Below are positions 23,836 through 32,366 of a stretch of 47,473 bases of DNA, in pieces. The DNA comes from an uncultured Eubacteriales bacterium (GTDB lineage: Bacteria; Bacillota; Clostridia; Lachnospirales; Lachnospiraceae), in contig OMVU01000028.1 in assembly GCA_900314565.1 (NCBI GenBank), positions 1 through 47,473 of the forward strand, given 5' to 3'. Position 1 is the first letter of the stretch. Each line of letters starts with the position of its first letter. The notes beneath the pieces were generated by a model. That model was not told the DNA's origin. It saw nothing but the letters and a program-made list of their open reading frames with translations, and ran no database searches. The translations under genes and the position numbers were made by a program.

Positions 23836-24597
23836 TCAGCTCCTTTTCACCACTTCTTTTGCAAGATAGCGATAGCTGGTGGCGCCGGTAGACCTGTTAT
23901 CGTAGTAAATAACAGGCATTCCATAGCTTGGAGCTTCCGCCAGTCTTACATTTCGCGGAATAATGGTATCAAATAATCTGATATCAAGATTTTCTTTGAC
24001 ATTTGCGACAACATCGGAAGAGAGATTATTTCTTCCATCGAACATTGTAAAGACAATACCTTCGACTTCAAGCTTGTCATTCAGCCGTTCTTTTACAAGT
24101 TCAATGGTATTCAGGATCTGCGTCAAACCTTCCAGCGCATAATATTCACACTGGATCGGTATGATCACGCTGTCAGCCGCACACATGGCATTCAGTGTGA
24201 GAATAGACAGAGAAGGAGGACAATCTATAAAGATATAATCATACTTGTCCTTTACTTCTTTAAGCCGATTTGATAATAAGTATTCTTTATCATCAATCTC
24301 CAGCAATTCAATCTCTGCACCTGCGAGATTACTGTTTGACGGAATTACGCTGAGATTTCTATAATCCGTCTTGATAATACAATCTTCTGCGCTGCACTCA
24401 TCGATCAAAAGATCATAGACAGTATAAATATCATCATTTCGGTCAATTCCAAGACCGCTGGTGGTATTTCCCTGAGGATCCATATCTATCACGAGTACTT
24501 TTTTCTTCATGATACCGATGCTGGCAGAGAGGTTGATTGCTGTGGTGGACTTTCCAACGCCTCCTTTTTGATTTGAAATAGCAATTACTTTACTCAT
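23836..24597 (-). CDS. parA: Chromosome partitioning ATPase ParA (Soj)
   Basis: A 253-residue deviant Walker A ATPase. NQKGGVGKSTTAINL (8-22) is the Walker A loop, VIDMDPQGN the A' region and FIDCPPSLS the Walker B. It works with ParB and parS to segregate origins and, in Bacillus, to regulate DnaA. First gene of a parA-parB unit. Its promoter lies next to a cluster of parS sites, which gives scope for ParB autoregulation. Confidence 0.97.
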   Translation of the reverse strand: MSKVIAISNQKGGVGKSTTAINLSASIGIMKKKVLVIDMDPQGNTTSGLGIDRNDDIYTVYDLLIDECSAEDCIIKTDYRNLSVIPSNSNLAGAEIELLEIDDKEYLLSNRLKEVKDKYDYIFIDCPPSLSILTLNAMCAADSVIIPIQCEYYALEGLTQILNTIELVKERLNDKLEVEGIVFTMFDGRNNLSSDVVANVKENLDIRLFDTIIPRNVRLAEAPSYGMPVIYYDNRSTGATSYRYLAKEVVKRS

Positions 24598-24645
24598 TCA
24601 AACTCCTTTGTGCTCCATATTGCATAATTTCTCATCGCAGGAATC

Positions 24646-24654
24646 ATTATATCA
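24646..24654 (-). promoter_or_regulatory. Extended -10 promoter of parA
   Basis: TGATATAAT on the minus strand is an extended -10 element about 50 bases upstream of the parA start. The -35 is weak. It lies 33 bases from the first parS site. Confidence 0.5.
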
Positions 24655-24686
24655 CTTTCATTATTTTAATACTACTTAAAGTAAGA

Positions 24687-24702
24687 TGTTTCACGTGAAA
24701 CA
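24687..24702. promoter_or_regulatory. parS: parS site 1
   Basis: TGTTTCACGTGAAACA, the perfect 16-base ParB-binding palindrome of Bacillota. Confidence 0.97.
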
Positions 24703-24733
24703 TTTTCTGATCAAGTCAACTCATTTTGTATTA

Positions 24734-24749
24734 TGTTTCACGTGAAACA
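24734..24749. promoter_or_regulatory. parS: parS site 2
   Basis: TGTTTCACGTGAAACA, perfect, 47 bases from site 1. Confidence 0.97.
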
Positions 24750-24781
24750 TTTTTCTCATCACCCTGTCTCAATTCATATTA

Positions 24782-24797
24782 TGTTTCACGTGAAACA
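24782..24797. promoter_or_regulatory. parS: parS site 3
   Basis: TGTTTCACGTGAAACA, perfect, 48 bases from site 2. The even spacing of sites 1-3 is notable. Confidence 0.97.
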
Positions 24798-24925
24798 TTT
24801 TTTCGAGCCTTTCTGTTTACAAAAAACACAAAAAATAAAGTGATATTTTATTAGCCCTTGTCATAATACATTCGTACCTATTGATGAATCCCTCATGAAG
24901 GGTCTTGCAAATTCAGATTTTATAT

Positions 24926-24954
24926 AGGGTCAGCGCCACAGATATGCGCTCCCT
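24926..24954 (+). promoter_or_regulatory. Leader hairpin before the first GG-peptide gene
   Basis: AGGG and AGCGC (24926-24936) pair with GCGCT and CCCT (24946-24954). It lies about 40 bases upstream of the ATG, in the probable 5' leader, with no U-tract after it. A role in mRNA stability or translation is possible. Confidence 0.4.
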
Positions 24955-24993
24955 GGAATTAGTGAAAAACACTTTTTATAAGGAGATATTAAA

Positions 24994-25221
24994 ATGAGAG
25001 ATATGATGAACATGGTAATTACTGATAACGAACTTGACAATGTGAATGGCGGTGTCGCAAAATCTGTAAACAGTTACTCTATTCAGCACGCACTGGCCAG
25101 AAATGTACAGGGAACTCCGAACATCGCTACAAAAAAAAGCGGTACAAAAACCAGAAGAACTTTTAGAAGTGTTAAAAATACGGTCATGTCCGGCACAAGA
25201 CCTCGTCTGATCCTGCTTTGA
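24994..25221 (+). pseudogene. Double-glycine-leader peptide gene, probably frameshifted
   Basis: Encodes 75 residues. The leader MRDMMNMVITDNELDNVNGG is almost the same as that of the gene at 25670 and ends in the GG cleavage site of peptidase-containing ABC exporters. The first part of the mature region aligns with the SH3-like domain of that paralogue, then similarity ends. In another frame, entered by adding one A to the run at 25174-25178, translation reads KKYGHVRHKTSSD, which resembles KKDGYVWYEIT of the paralogue. I infer a one-base loss in the A-run. AAGGAGA precedes the ATG. The 75-residue product could still be made and exported. Confidence 0.6.
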
Positions 25222-25669
25222 TCTTAACTTCTATACACTTCCAAAAATTAAATCAGATATTCATTAGAATCATTCAAATACTATAAAGATTTCTATATTT
25301 CATGAGATCCGGCTTACTTTACTGAAGTTGAATCTCTTTTTTTTCATTAACGGCTTACAGTTCTTAGCACACTGCGCAGAGTGCGAAGCATTTTCTTCTT
25401 TGTACGGCTGCAATCCGCCGGAGACTCTAATTCCTGATTTCTGACAAGTTTATATAACCCATAACAGAGGCTTGCTTCACTATTCGAATTAATCTCATGA
25501 TTGAAATTACAAGATTTCTTCATTAAAGAGTAAAGTCATTTCAAAATATCTTTTCAAAAGTTTTTTGGCCCTCTGCATATTTTCTTCGTATCTATAAATG
25601 TCCGGCCAAAAGAGAGGCCGAAAAAAAAGAAATAAATCAAATTCAGATATATTAAAAGGAGAAAAAACA
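25222..25669. repeat. Intergenic region with a degenerate family A copy
   Basis: Positions 25370-25424 carry GAGTGCGAAGCATTTTCTTC and GGCTGCAATCCGCCGGAGAC, a decayed family A element. The rest is AT-rich. A small hairpin CGGCC/GGCCG (25603-25620) lies before the second peptide gene. Confidence 0.55.
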
Positions 25670-25942
25670 ATGACAGATATGATGAACATGGCAATCAACG
25701 ATATGGAACTCGACAACGTAACCGGCGGAGCTACAAGAACAGTTAAGAACAACTCCCTTAAGTACGCGAACATCAGAGAAGGCGCCGGCCTCAAGAGCAA
25801 GGTCATTACAAAGCTCAACAACGGCACGAAAGTAAAGACGACCGGCAACAAGATCAAGAAAGACGGCTACGTATGGTATGAGATCACACTTGAAAACGGT
25901 TCTGACAATGCTTGGATTGCAGGCAGCCTGATCGGATACTAA
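25670..25942 (+). CDS. Secreted double-glycine-leader SH3-domain peptide
   Basis: Encodes 90 residues. The first 20 (MTDMMNMAINDMELDNVTGG) are a class II bacteriocin-type leader ending in GG, the cleavage site for a C39-peptidase ABC exporter. The remaining 70 residues form a bacterial SH3-like domain: YANIREGAGLKSKVITKL, NGTKVKTTG, then KDGYVWYEI and DNAWIAGSLIGY. SH3b domains usually bind cell-wall peptides, so an exported wall-binding peptide or bacteriocin-like effector is inferred. AAAGGAG fixes the ATG. No exporter, immunity or modification gene is in the window. The longer frame from 25598 has no ribosome-binding site. Confidence 0.82.
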   Translation: MTDMMNMAINDMELDNVTGGATRTVKNNSLKYANIREGAGLKSKVITKLNNGTKVKTTGNKIKKDGYVWYEITLENGSDNAWIAGSLIGY

Positions 25943-25989
25943 TTAGACAGTTAATGTCTGAACAGGACGAAATTCAGATTTCGATTAAA

Positions 25990-26027
25990 AAGATTCATTT
26001 CCTGAATACGGAGATGAATCTTTTTTT
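25990..26027 (+). terminator. Terminator of the SH3-peptide gene
   Basis: AAGATTCAT (25990-25998) pairs with ATGAATCTT (26014-26022), followed by a run of Ts. Confidence 0.85.
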
Positions 26028-26030
26028 ATT

Positions 26031-26210
26031 TCAAGAACGCCTCAGCGTTCTTGCCGCGCCGCGCATGGTGCGAAGCACCTTCCTTTTTGCGCGGCTGCGA
26101 TCCGCCGGAGGCGTTTATCTCAGTGGGGGATTGAAACCCGCCACTGAGACGATCAGGATATTAATCTATCATCCGCTTATAGAAGCGGGAGTCTTTCCCA
26201 CTGAGATAAA
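26031..26210 (+). repeat. 180-bp composite repeat (family A + B), copy 1
   Basis: The family A part (26031-26113) runs from CAAGAACGCCTCAGCGTTCT to GATCCGCCGGAGGC. The family B part (26114-26210) has two hairpins: CTCAGTGGGGGATTGAAACC followed by CGCCACTGAG, and CCGCTTATAGAAGCGG, ending CCCACTGAGATAAA. An almost identical inverted copy lies at 36723-36903, just upstream of dnaA. Confidence 0.92.
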
Positions 26211-26393
26211 ACCATACGTTGAATGCACTATATATAGTAGTTTTACAAATCAGTCTGTACAGAATCAAGTAAAATCAAACGTATCGAATATTATTCATAC
26301 GGCTTTTATTTCATCCGCTTTTAAATTTTTAAACCTGTCTGTTTTCACAAAAAGTTTCACCTTGACCGCATTGCCTGTCAAATATATATAATA

Positions 26394-26409
26394 TGTTTCA
26401 CGTGAAACA
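26394..26409. promoter_or_regulatory. parS: parS site 4
   Basis: TGTTTCACGTGAAACA, perfect, about 1.6 kb from site 3. Confidence 0.97.
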
Positions 26410-26432
26410 TTGAGCGTCAAATTTGATAAAAA

Positions 26433-26448
26433 TGTTTCACGTGAAACA
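26433..26448. promoter_or_regulatory. parS: parS site 5
   Basis: TGTTTCACGTGAAACA, perfect, 39 bases from site 4. Confidence 0.97.
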
Positions 26449-26539
26449 TTGCACGTATTTCTAAGTAATATCATCCTGTCAAGCCGTATTATCATCTTGT
26501 TTATATAGCGATTCGTATAATTGTGTTTCATTATATAAT

Positions 26540-26735
26540 TCAAGAACTCCTCATCGTTCTTACTGCAAAGTGCACAGCGCGTAATCGCCCTTTTTTTGTC
26601 ACTTCCTAACGGAACTTCCGATAAGATCTATTCTTCATCGCGAGATTGTACTCATGATAAAGGCAAGTATCACTTTGCGCGTATTTCACGAGTGATCTCA
26701 CGACTGAAGTCGCGAACTTTGCGCAATGAAGAATA
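26540..26735. repeat. Degenerate family A fragment and an inverted family C copy
   Basis: 26540-26582 keeps TTCAAGAACTCCTCATCGTT, a decayed A hairpin. 26631-26735 is a family C element with TTCATCGCGAGATTGTACTC, CACTTTGCGCGTATTTCACG and GCGCAATGAAGAA, inverted relative to 18515. The stretch 26211-26821 otherwise holds only parS sites 4 and 5. Confidence 0.7.
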
Positions 26736-26821
26736 ATCAAAAATCTATTATCCAGAATCTATTATCCAGAATGAATTCTTATTACAAAATTTATCCTGAT
26801 TCCGATTATACAACCACAAAC

Positions 26822-26850
26822 TTGTACGAACTTAAATGTTGATGTATAAT
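26822..26850 (+). promoter_or_regulatory. Promoter of the alpha/beta hydrolase-like gene
   Basis: TTGTAC (26822-26827), a 17-base spacer and a perfect TATAAT (26845-26850). Confidence 0.75.
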
Positions 26851-26916
26851 ATTCCCATACACTTTTTTATCGTAAAACAGTTTTTTCATTTATGAAATGC
26901 CTGAACGGAGGATGCC

Positions 26917-27894
26917 ATGCATAATAATCCTTTCAAACTGATTGCCTTTACAGCTGCAGCAACTGCGGGCGCTTATTTTTTTAATAAACATATTGATAAT
27001 TATTCAGTCGCGCAGAACAAACTCAAAGTAGAACCGGAAAACTTTTTCAAGTGGAAAAATCTCAATATTTATTATACAAAATACGGTTCTCTCGGATCCC
27101 CTGTTATTCTTCTGCATGATATTAACCCGGCTGCCTCATCCGTAGAATGGGATAACATCGTAGAATTATTGTCACAGGATCATCGCGTCTACGTTCTCGA
27201 TCTTCTTGGCTGCGGACGTTCTGACAAGCCTGAACTCACCTATACGAATTTTTATTATGTAGAACTTTTGATTGACTTTATTAAGTCCCGTGTCTGTGAG
27301 AAGTCCTTCATTGTAGCCTCTGGTCTCACCTGTTCGATTGCACTCATGGCAGGTGCATATGACTCCAGCAAGTTTTCAGGAATGGTTTTCATCAATCCAC
27401 CTTCAACAGGATTACTTTCGCAGATTCCCAACAACGGGACAAAATTTGCAAAGAAGCTCCTTGAATCACCGATTGTAGGGAAGCTCATTTACAACAAGCT
27501 TTATTCCAGACAGCGCGTCGACAATCTCTTTACCGAAAAGTATCTCTACAATCCGTTCAAGGTAACTACCTCTTTGATTGATACATACTACGAAAGTGCA
27601 CATCTCGGAAATGGAAGCGGACGTTTCCTGCAGGGATCTCTCAGCGGTCGTTATATCAACATGAATGTTAATCATGCTCTCAAGAACCTGAAAATTCATG
27701 CTGATATTATTGTCGGCGGAGCTCTCAGAGATGAAGATTTTATTTCCAGATCCTGGAGAAGAATCAAACCTGAAATAAAAATATACTCCGTAGCAAAATC
27801 AAAAATACTTCCGCATTTTGAACAACCGGAAGAAACTGCTGCATTCATCAAAAAGAGTATTGAGGAATCTAAAAGTATGAATGCAAAATCCTGA
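26917..27894 (+). CDS. Alpha/beta-hydrolase-fold protein with altered nucleophile
   Basis: A 325-residue protein with an N-terminal hydrophobic anchor (about 7-22). The alpha/beta hydrolase core includes VILLHDINPAASSVEW (oxyanion region) and VYVLDLLGCGRSDKP. The nucleophile elbow, normally G-x-S-x-G, reads G136-L-T138-C-S140, so the catalytic Ser is replaced by Thr. A candidate catalytic His is present in LPHFEQPEE (about residue 302). Loss of Ser suggests a non-hydrolytic or slow enzyme, or use of the adjacent Ser140. GGAGG precedes the ATG. It is monocistronic, with a good promoter and terminator, between the parS sites and rsmG. Confidence 0.82.
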   Translation: MHNNPFKLIAFTAAATAGAYFFNKHIDNYSVAQNKLKVEPENFFKWKNLNIYYTKYGSLGSPVILLHDINPAASSVEWDNIVELLSQDHRVYVLDLLGCGRSDKPELTYTNFYYVELLIDFIKSRVCEKSFIVASGLTCSIALMAGAYDSSKFSGMVFINPPSTGLLSQIPNNGTKFAKKLLESPIVGKLIYNKLYSRQRVDNLFTEKYLYNPFKVTTSLIDTYYESAHLGNGSGRFLQGSLSGRYINMNVNHALKNLKIHADIIVGGALRDEDFISRSWRRIKPEIKIYSVAKSKILPHFEQPEETAAFIKKSIEESKSMNAKS

Positions 27895-27905
27895 GAATCA
27901 AAAAA

Positions 27906-27958
27906 CCACTGTACATAGAAAGGATCTAAAAGATCTTATCTGTGTACAGTGGATTTTT
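27906..27958. terminator. Bidirectional terminator between the hydrolase-like gene and rsmG
   Basis: CCACTGTACA (27906-27915) pairs with TGTACAGTGG (27943-27952), with GATC-containing inner pairing. It is followed by TTTTTT on the plus strand and by TTTTTT on the minus strand. Confidence 0.92.
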
Positions 27959-28683
27959 TAATTCTCAGACCCAATCGGATTTCTGGAAGGCAGCCCGGCT
28001 TTTCTCGGATATTTTGCGGGAGTCTTTTTTATCTTCTTTACAAGCACTATACTTCTCTTCATATCATAAAAATCAAAAATATCTGCATTTTCGATTTTCC
28101 CTCCGAGCACAGTGATTGCTTTTCCCGCATTTTCAATTTCTTCAGCGATATTTCCGGATTTGTAGGCGGAAAAATATCCTCCTTCCTTCACATAAGGAAG
28201 ACAGTATTCTGAAAGAACATTCATTGCAGCAACAGCTCTGGCGGTGCATAGATCAAATTTCTCCCGATACTTCTTATTGCGGGCAAGATCTTCCGATCTC
28301 GAATGCACAGCCACCGTATCTGTTAATTCAAGCCTGTCCACAACAGTCTGCAGAAAACGCACTCTTTTTCCAAGGGAGTCAACAAGCGTCAGTGAGAACT
28401 GTGGATAAACAATTTTGAGCGGCAGTCCCGGAAATCCGGCACCGGTCCCAATATCCACAACACTCCTGATTTTCTCCACATCAAGTACTCTGGCAATCAT
28501 AATACTGTCAATAAAGTGCTTCCGAACAACATCCTCAAATTCAGTGACTGCAGTCAGATTCATCACCTTATTTGTCTCGATCAGCATCTCATAATATTCT
28601 ATGAACTGATTAGCCTGCTTATCTGTCAGCGAAATACTGTTGGCCAGAAATTCATTTTTTAAAAAATCAACGGAAGGATCCAA
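27958..28683 (-). CDS. rsmG: 16S rRNA (guanine527-N7)-methyltransferase RsmG
   Basis: A 241-residue RsmG (GidB) that methylates G527 of 16S rRNA; its loss gives low-level streptomycin resistance. The SAM motif is VVDIGTGAGFPGLPLKI, after NLTAVTEFEDVVRKHFIDS, the family hallmark. The start is TTG at 28683, preceded by GGAGG, giving the normal family length. The frame stays open to 28980, but that extension crosses a family A repeat and is not protein-like. It is the last gene of the rpmH-to-rsmG series, 323 bases after mnmG. Confidence 0.95.
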   Translation of the reverse strand: MDPSVDFLKNEFLANSISLTDKQANQFIEYYEMLIETNKVMNLTAVTEFEDVVRKHFIDSIMIARVLDVEKIRSVVDIGTGAGFPGLPLKIVYPQFSLTLVDSLGKRVRFLQTVVDRLELTDTVAVHSRSEDLARNKKYREKFDLCTARAVAAMNVLSEYCLPYVKEGGYFSAYKSGNIAEEIENAGKAITVLGGKIENADIFDFYDMKRSIVLVKKIKKTPAKYPRKAGLPSRNPIGSEN

Positions 28684-28902
28684 TATATTCCTCCAATCAA
28701 GATACACGATTTTTATTACGTATATACGATATTTTGTTTTTGAGTAGTCAGCCAAATTCTGCGCATGTATCATTGATCTGATCGGAAATTCCGCAGGAAG
28801 CCGACGATGAAAAGACACATTTATACGCCGAATCAGATTCATAATTTCGCATATCAGTTCCGATAACAGATCATATCGGACGTGCGGCAATGAACTCCCG
28901 AT

Positions 28903-28971
28903 CAAGAACGCCTCAGTGTACTTGCCGCGCCGCGCAGGGTGCGAAACACCTTCTTCTTTGCGCGGCTGCTT
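28903..28971 (+). repeat. Interspersed repeat family A copy between rsmG and mnmG
   Basis: TCAAGAACGCCTCAGTGTAC, CGCGCCGCGCAGGGTGCGAA and TTTGCGCGGCTGC. It interrupts what in many relatives is a short gap inside this gene series. Confidence 0.8.
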
Positions 28972-29006
28972 CAGCTTCACAGATCAAAATCTGCTTTCCA
29001 CTCAGA

Positions 29007-30899
29007 TCACATATGATTCTGCTTCAGATAGACCAGCAGCACATTCACATCTGCCGGAGAAACTCCTCCGATCCTCGACGCCTGCCCGATACTTTCCGGC
29101 CTGAACTCCTTGAGCTTCTGGCGGGCCTCGATCCGAAGGCTCTTTACATCATCATAGTCAATTGTCTCGGGTATTCTTTTTGTTTCTCTTTTTGCGAATT
29201 GATCTACCTGGCGCTTCTGCCGGGTAATATACCCTTCGTATTTGATTTCAATATTCACCTGTTCCCGAACGTCCTCCGGATAATCCGGTCTCCCGGGATC
29301 GGCAGCAGCGAGCTCATCATAAGACAGTTCCGGTCTGCGGATCAGCTCGATCAATGAGATTCCTGTCGTAAGCTCCGTACTTCCACGGGACCGAAGAAAA
29401 CGATTGATTTCTTCCGATGGTCCGATGTTGACCGTCTTTACCCGCTCGATCTCCATCTCAATATTTTTCTCTTTTTCCCGCAGTTTTTCCATCTGCTCTT
29501 CGGAAATGAGACCCGCCTCGTACCCATACTTCCTTATTCTTCGATCCGCATTATCCTGACGGAGCAGAAGCCGGTACTCAGCGCGGCTTGTCATCATACG
29601 GTAGGGTTCAAAGTTTTCTTTCGTCACAAGATCGTCGATGAGAACGCCGATATACGCTTCCGACCTCATGAGGACAAGTCCTTCCTCCCCTTTCAGATAA
29701 TTTCCGGCATTAATTCCCGCCATAATTCCCTGGGCTGCGGCTTCCTCATAACCGGAGCTTCCGTTGAACTGACCGCCGGAGAAAAGTCCTGCAATTTTTC
29801 TGAATTCAAGATTGCTTCGAAGCTGCTTCGGAGCCAGACAGTCGTACTCGATCGCGTAGGCATTCCGGACAATGTTCGCATTTTCAAGACCGGGAACAGA
29901 CCGATACATCGCGAACTGAACATCCTCGGGCATGGAACTCGACATTCCGTCGATATACATTTCACTCGTATATCTGCCTTCCGGCTCAATAAAGACCTGA
30001 TGTCGGTCCTTATCCGGAAACTTCATGACTTTATCCTCAATGGACGGGCAGTAGCGCGGCCCTTTGGATTTTATCACACCTCCATAAAGCGGAGAGCGGT
30101 CGATATTTTCGCGGATCACCCTGTGCGTCTCTTCATTGGTGTAAGTGAGCCAGCAGGAGACCTGCTCGATCTGTACCGAATCAGGATCCGTGGAAAAGGA
30201 GAATGGAACGATTCGCTGATCACCCTTCTGCTCGGTCATCTTCGAAAAGTCGATGCTTCTCCGATCAATTCTGGCGGGTGTACCCGTCTTGAAACGGACC
30301 AGTTCGATTCCATTCTTTCGAAGTGACTCGGAGAGATGGTTCGCAGCCATCAGCCCGTTCGGTCCGGTATACTGGCTCGTATCTCCGTAAATACATCTTG
30401 CCGCGAGATAGACACCTGTGCAAAGTACGACAGCGCCGGCATGATATACGGCACCTGAGACAGTTTTTACACCGGTCACTCTCTTCATACCATTCTCTAT
30501 ATCCTCTGTGAGAATTTCCGATACTTCCTGCTGCCGGATGATCAGATTCTCCTGTTCCTCGAGGACACGGCGCATGGTTCTCGAATATTCTGATTTATCG
30601 GCCTGCGCCCTCAGAGAATGAACGGCCGGACCCTTCGAGCTGTTCAGCATCTTTGACTGAATAAAGGTACGGTCAATACATTTTCCCATCTCTCCGCCGA
30701 GCGCATCCACTTCCCTAACAAGATGTCCTTTCGAGCTTCCTCCGATATTCGGATTGCAGGGCATGAGAGCGATGCTGTCTACGCTCACCGTAAAGATGAT
30801 CGTGGAAAAGCCACGTCTCGCACAGGCAAGCGCTGCTTCACAGCCGGCATGTCCGGCGCCGACGATGACGACATCATATTTTTCCTCTACTTGAATCAT
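29007..30899 (-). CDS. mnmG: tRNA uridine-5-carboxymethylaminomethyl modification enzyme MnmG
   Basis: A 630-residue FAD protein (GidA) that acts with MnmE to make cmnm5U34 in tRNAs. The FAD-binding [15 protein letters not shown] is at residues 10-24. [23 protein letters not shown] and a second [17 protein letters not shown] block are highly conserved. The C-terminal helical MnmE/tRNA-binding region ends in [19 protein letters not shown]. Length is normal. It follows mnmE by 93 bases. Confidence 0.98.
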   Translation of the reverse strand: MIQVEEKYDVVIVGAGHAGCEAALACARRGFSTIIFTVSVDSIALMPCNPNIGGSSKGHLVREVDALGGEMGKCIDRTFIQSKMLNSSKGPAVHSLRAQADKSEYSRTMRRVLEEQENLIIRQQEVSEILTEDIENGMKRVTGVKTVSGAVYHAGAVVLCTGVYLAARCIYGDTSQYTGPNGLMAANHLSESLRKNGIELVRFKTGTPARIDRRSIDFSKMTEQKGDQRIVPFSFSTDPDSVQIEQVSCWLTYTNEETHRVIRENIDRSPLYGGVIKSKGPRYCPSIEDKVMKFPDKDRHQVFIEPEGRYTSEMYIDGMSSSMPEDVQFAMYRSVPGLENANIVRNAYAIEYDCLAPKQLRSNLEFRKIAGLFSGGQFNGSSGYEEAAAQGIMAGINAGNYLKGEEGLVLMRSEAYIGVLIDDLVTKENFEPYRMMTSRAEYRLLLRQDNADRRIRKYGYEAGLISEEQMEKLREKEKNIEMEIERVKTVNIGPSEEINRFLRSRGSTELTTGISLIELIRRPELSYDELAAADPGRPDYPEDVREQVNIEIKYEGYITRQKRQVDQFAKRETKRIPETIDYDDVKSLRIEARQKLKEFRPESIGQASRIGGVSPADVNVLLVYLKQNHM

Positions 30900-30992
30900 A
30901 GGAACTACTCCTGAACATATGCGTTATGAAAAACCAAGAACTTCTCTGTACTCCTGACTCGCTGTGTATGACCCGGATGCAGGAATTTTCAG

Positions 30993-32366
30993 TTACTTAC
31001 CCATACAGAACTTCGAGAAAATCGCATCCACAAGGTCATCGCCAATCTCCTCACCGGTTATTTTTCCCAGCGACGCGTAGGCGTCCATGAGATCCACCGT
31101 GAAGAAATCTTCCGGCATTCCTTCCTCGATACTTGAAAAGACAAGTTCAATACTTGAAAGCGCATCCTCGACCGCTTCCCTGTGCCGGACATTCGTGATC
31201 ATCGTCTGTTCATTGATCCTCAGATTTCCTCCGAAGAACATCTCACGAATAACTTCCGCAAGGGTATGGATTCCTTCATTTTTCTTTGCGGAAATGACGA
31301 CGCACGGCGCATCGCACCTGCTGCGCACATCCTGTTCCGTAATACATGCGGGAAGATCCGATTTATTCAGAAGGATGATTGCCTTCCTCCCCTTGATAAA
31401 TGAAAAGATATCTTCATCATTATCATCGAATGCTGCGGAGGAGTCGAAGACCGCCAGGATCAGATCCGCCTTCTCCGCGAGACTTCTGGCCCGCTCGACA
31501 CCTATTTTTTCGATCAGATCACCGGTCTGCCTTATTCCCGCAGTGTCCGCCAGTCGGAGAGAGAGACCGCCGAGACGAATATTTTCCTCAAGGGAATCCC
31601 TGGTCGTTCCTGCTATTTCGGTGACGATCGCGCGGTCTTCCCCGATCAGAGCATTAAGAAGCGATGATTTTCCGGCATTCGGCTTTCCGAGAATGACCGT
31701 ATAGATTCCTTCCCGGATCATTTTTCCCTCATTGAAGGAGTCTCTGAGACTGATAAGCTTCTTCTTCACCCCGGTCAGACGGTCTGCAAGCTGCTCCGGA
31801 TACCCGGAAAGATCCATATGCTCCGGATCATCGAGCGCTGCCTCGATATAAGCGACTTCCGATATGATTTTCTCACGTAAATCGGATATCTCGCGCCGGA
31901 CAGAACCGCCAAGCTGCATGAGTGAGCTTTTGAGGGCGTCGTCCGAACCCGCCCCGATCACGTCCATGACAGCCTCCGCCTCAGAAAGGTCGATTCGGCC
32001 GTTCATGAACGCACGGCGCGTAAACTCCCCGGGCTCCGCGAGCCTTGCGCCCGCTCTGAGCGTACAGGAGAGAATTTTCTGCATAACGAAAGGACCGCCG
32101 TGACAGTCGATTTCAACGGTATCCTCAGCAGTATATGTGTGCGGAGCTTTCATGATGAGAGCGAGCACTTCATCAATTTTTTCATTTTCATCGAAAATGA
32201 ACCCGTAATGGATCGTGTTCGCCCGAAGCTCCATGATTTTCTTGTCCGGATTTGCAGGGCGGAATATTTTTTCGAGGACACGAAAGGCTCCAGGCCCCGA
32301 AATCCTTACGATTCCGATGCCTGAAGCCGTAATTCCGCTTGCAATTGCCGCGATTGTATCTCTCAC
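30993..32366 (-). CDS. mnmE: tRNA modification GTPase MnmE
   Basis: A 457-residue GTPase, partner of MnmG. It has an N-terminal tetrahydrofolate-binding domain (1-120), a helical domain, an inserted G domain (about 215-375) with P-loop GKPNAGKSSLLN, DTAGIR and NKSD, and a C-terminal CMGK in place of the usual C(I/L)GK formylation site. It overlaps jag by four bases (32363-32366), so translation is probably coupled. Confidence 0.98.
   Translation of the reverse strand: MRDTIAAIASGITASGIGIVRISGPGAFRVLEKIFRPANPDKKIMELRANTIHYGFIFDENEKIDEVLALIMKAPHTYTAEDTVEIDCHGGPFVMQKILSCTLRAGARLAEPGEFTRRAFMNGRIDLSEAEAVMDVIGAGSDDALKSSLMQLGGSVRREISDLREKIISEVAYIEAALDDPEHMDLSGYPEQLADRLTGVKKKLISLRDSFNEGKMIREGIYTVILGKPNAGKSSLLNALIGEDRAIVTEIAGTTRDSLEENIRLGGLSLRLADTAGIRQTGDLIEKIGVERARSLAEKADLILAVFDSSAAFDDNDEDIFSFIKGRKAIILLNKSDLPACITEQDVRSRCDAPCVVISAKKNEGIHTLAEVIREMFFGGNLRINEQTMITNVRHREAVEDALSSIELVFSSIEEGMPEDFFTVDLMDAYASLGKITGEEIGDDLVDAIFSKFCMGK

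Noticed and set aside
24926-24954. Riboswitch upstream of the GG-peptide gene
   Set aside because: Only one short hairpin is visible, without a known aptamer pattern or an expression platform.
26353-26360. Possible sixth parS site near 26354
   Set aside because: Only the half-site GTTTCAC is present, without the palindromic partner.
28684-28980. N-terminal extension of rsmG to 340 residues
   Set aside because: It crosses a family A repeat, lacks similarity to RsmG, and a TTG with GGAGG at 28683 gives the correct family length.
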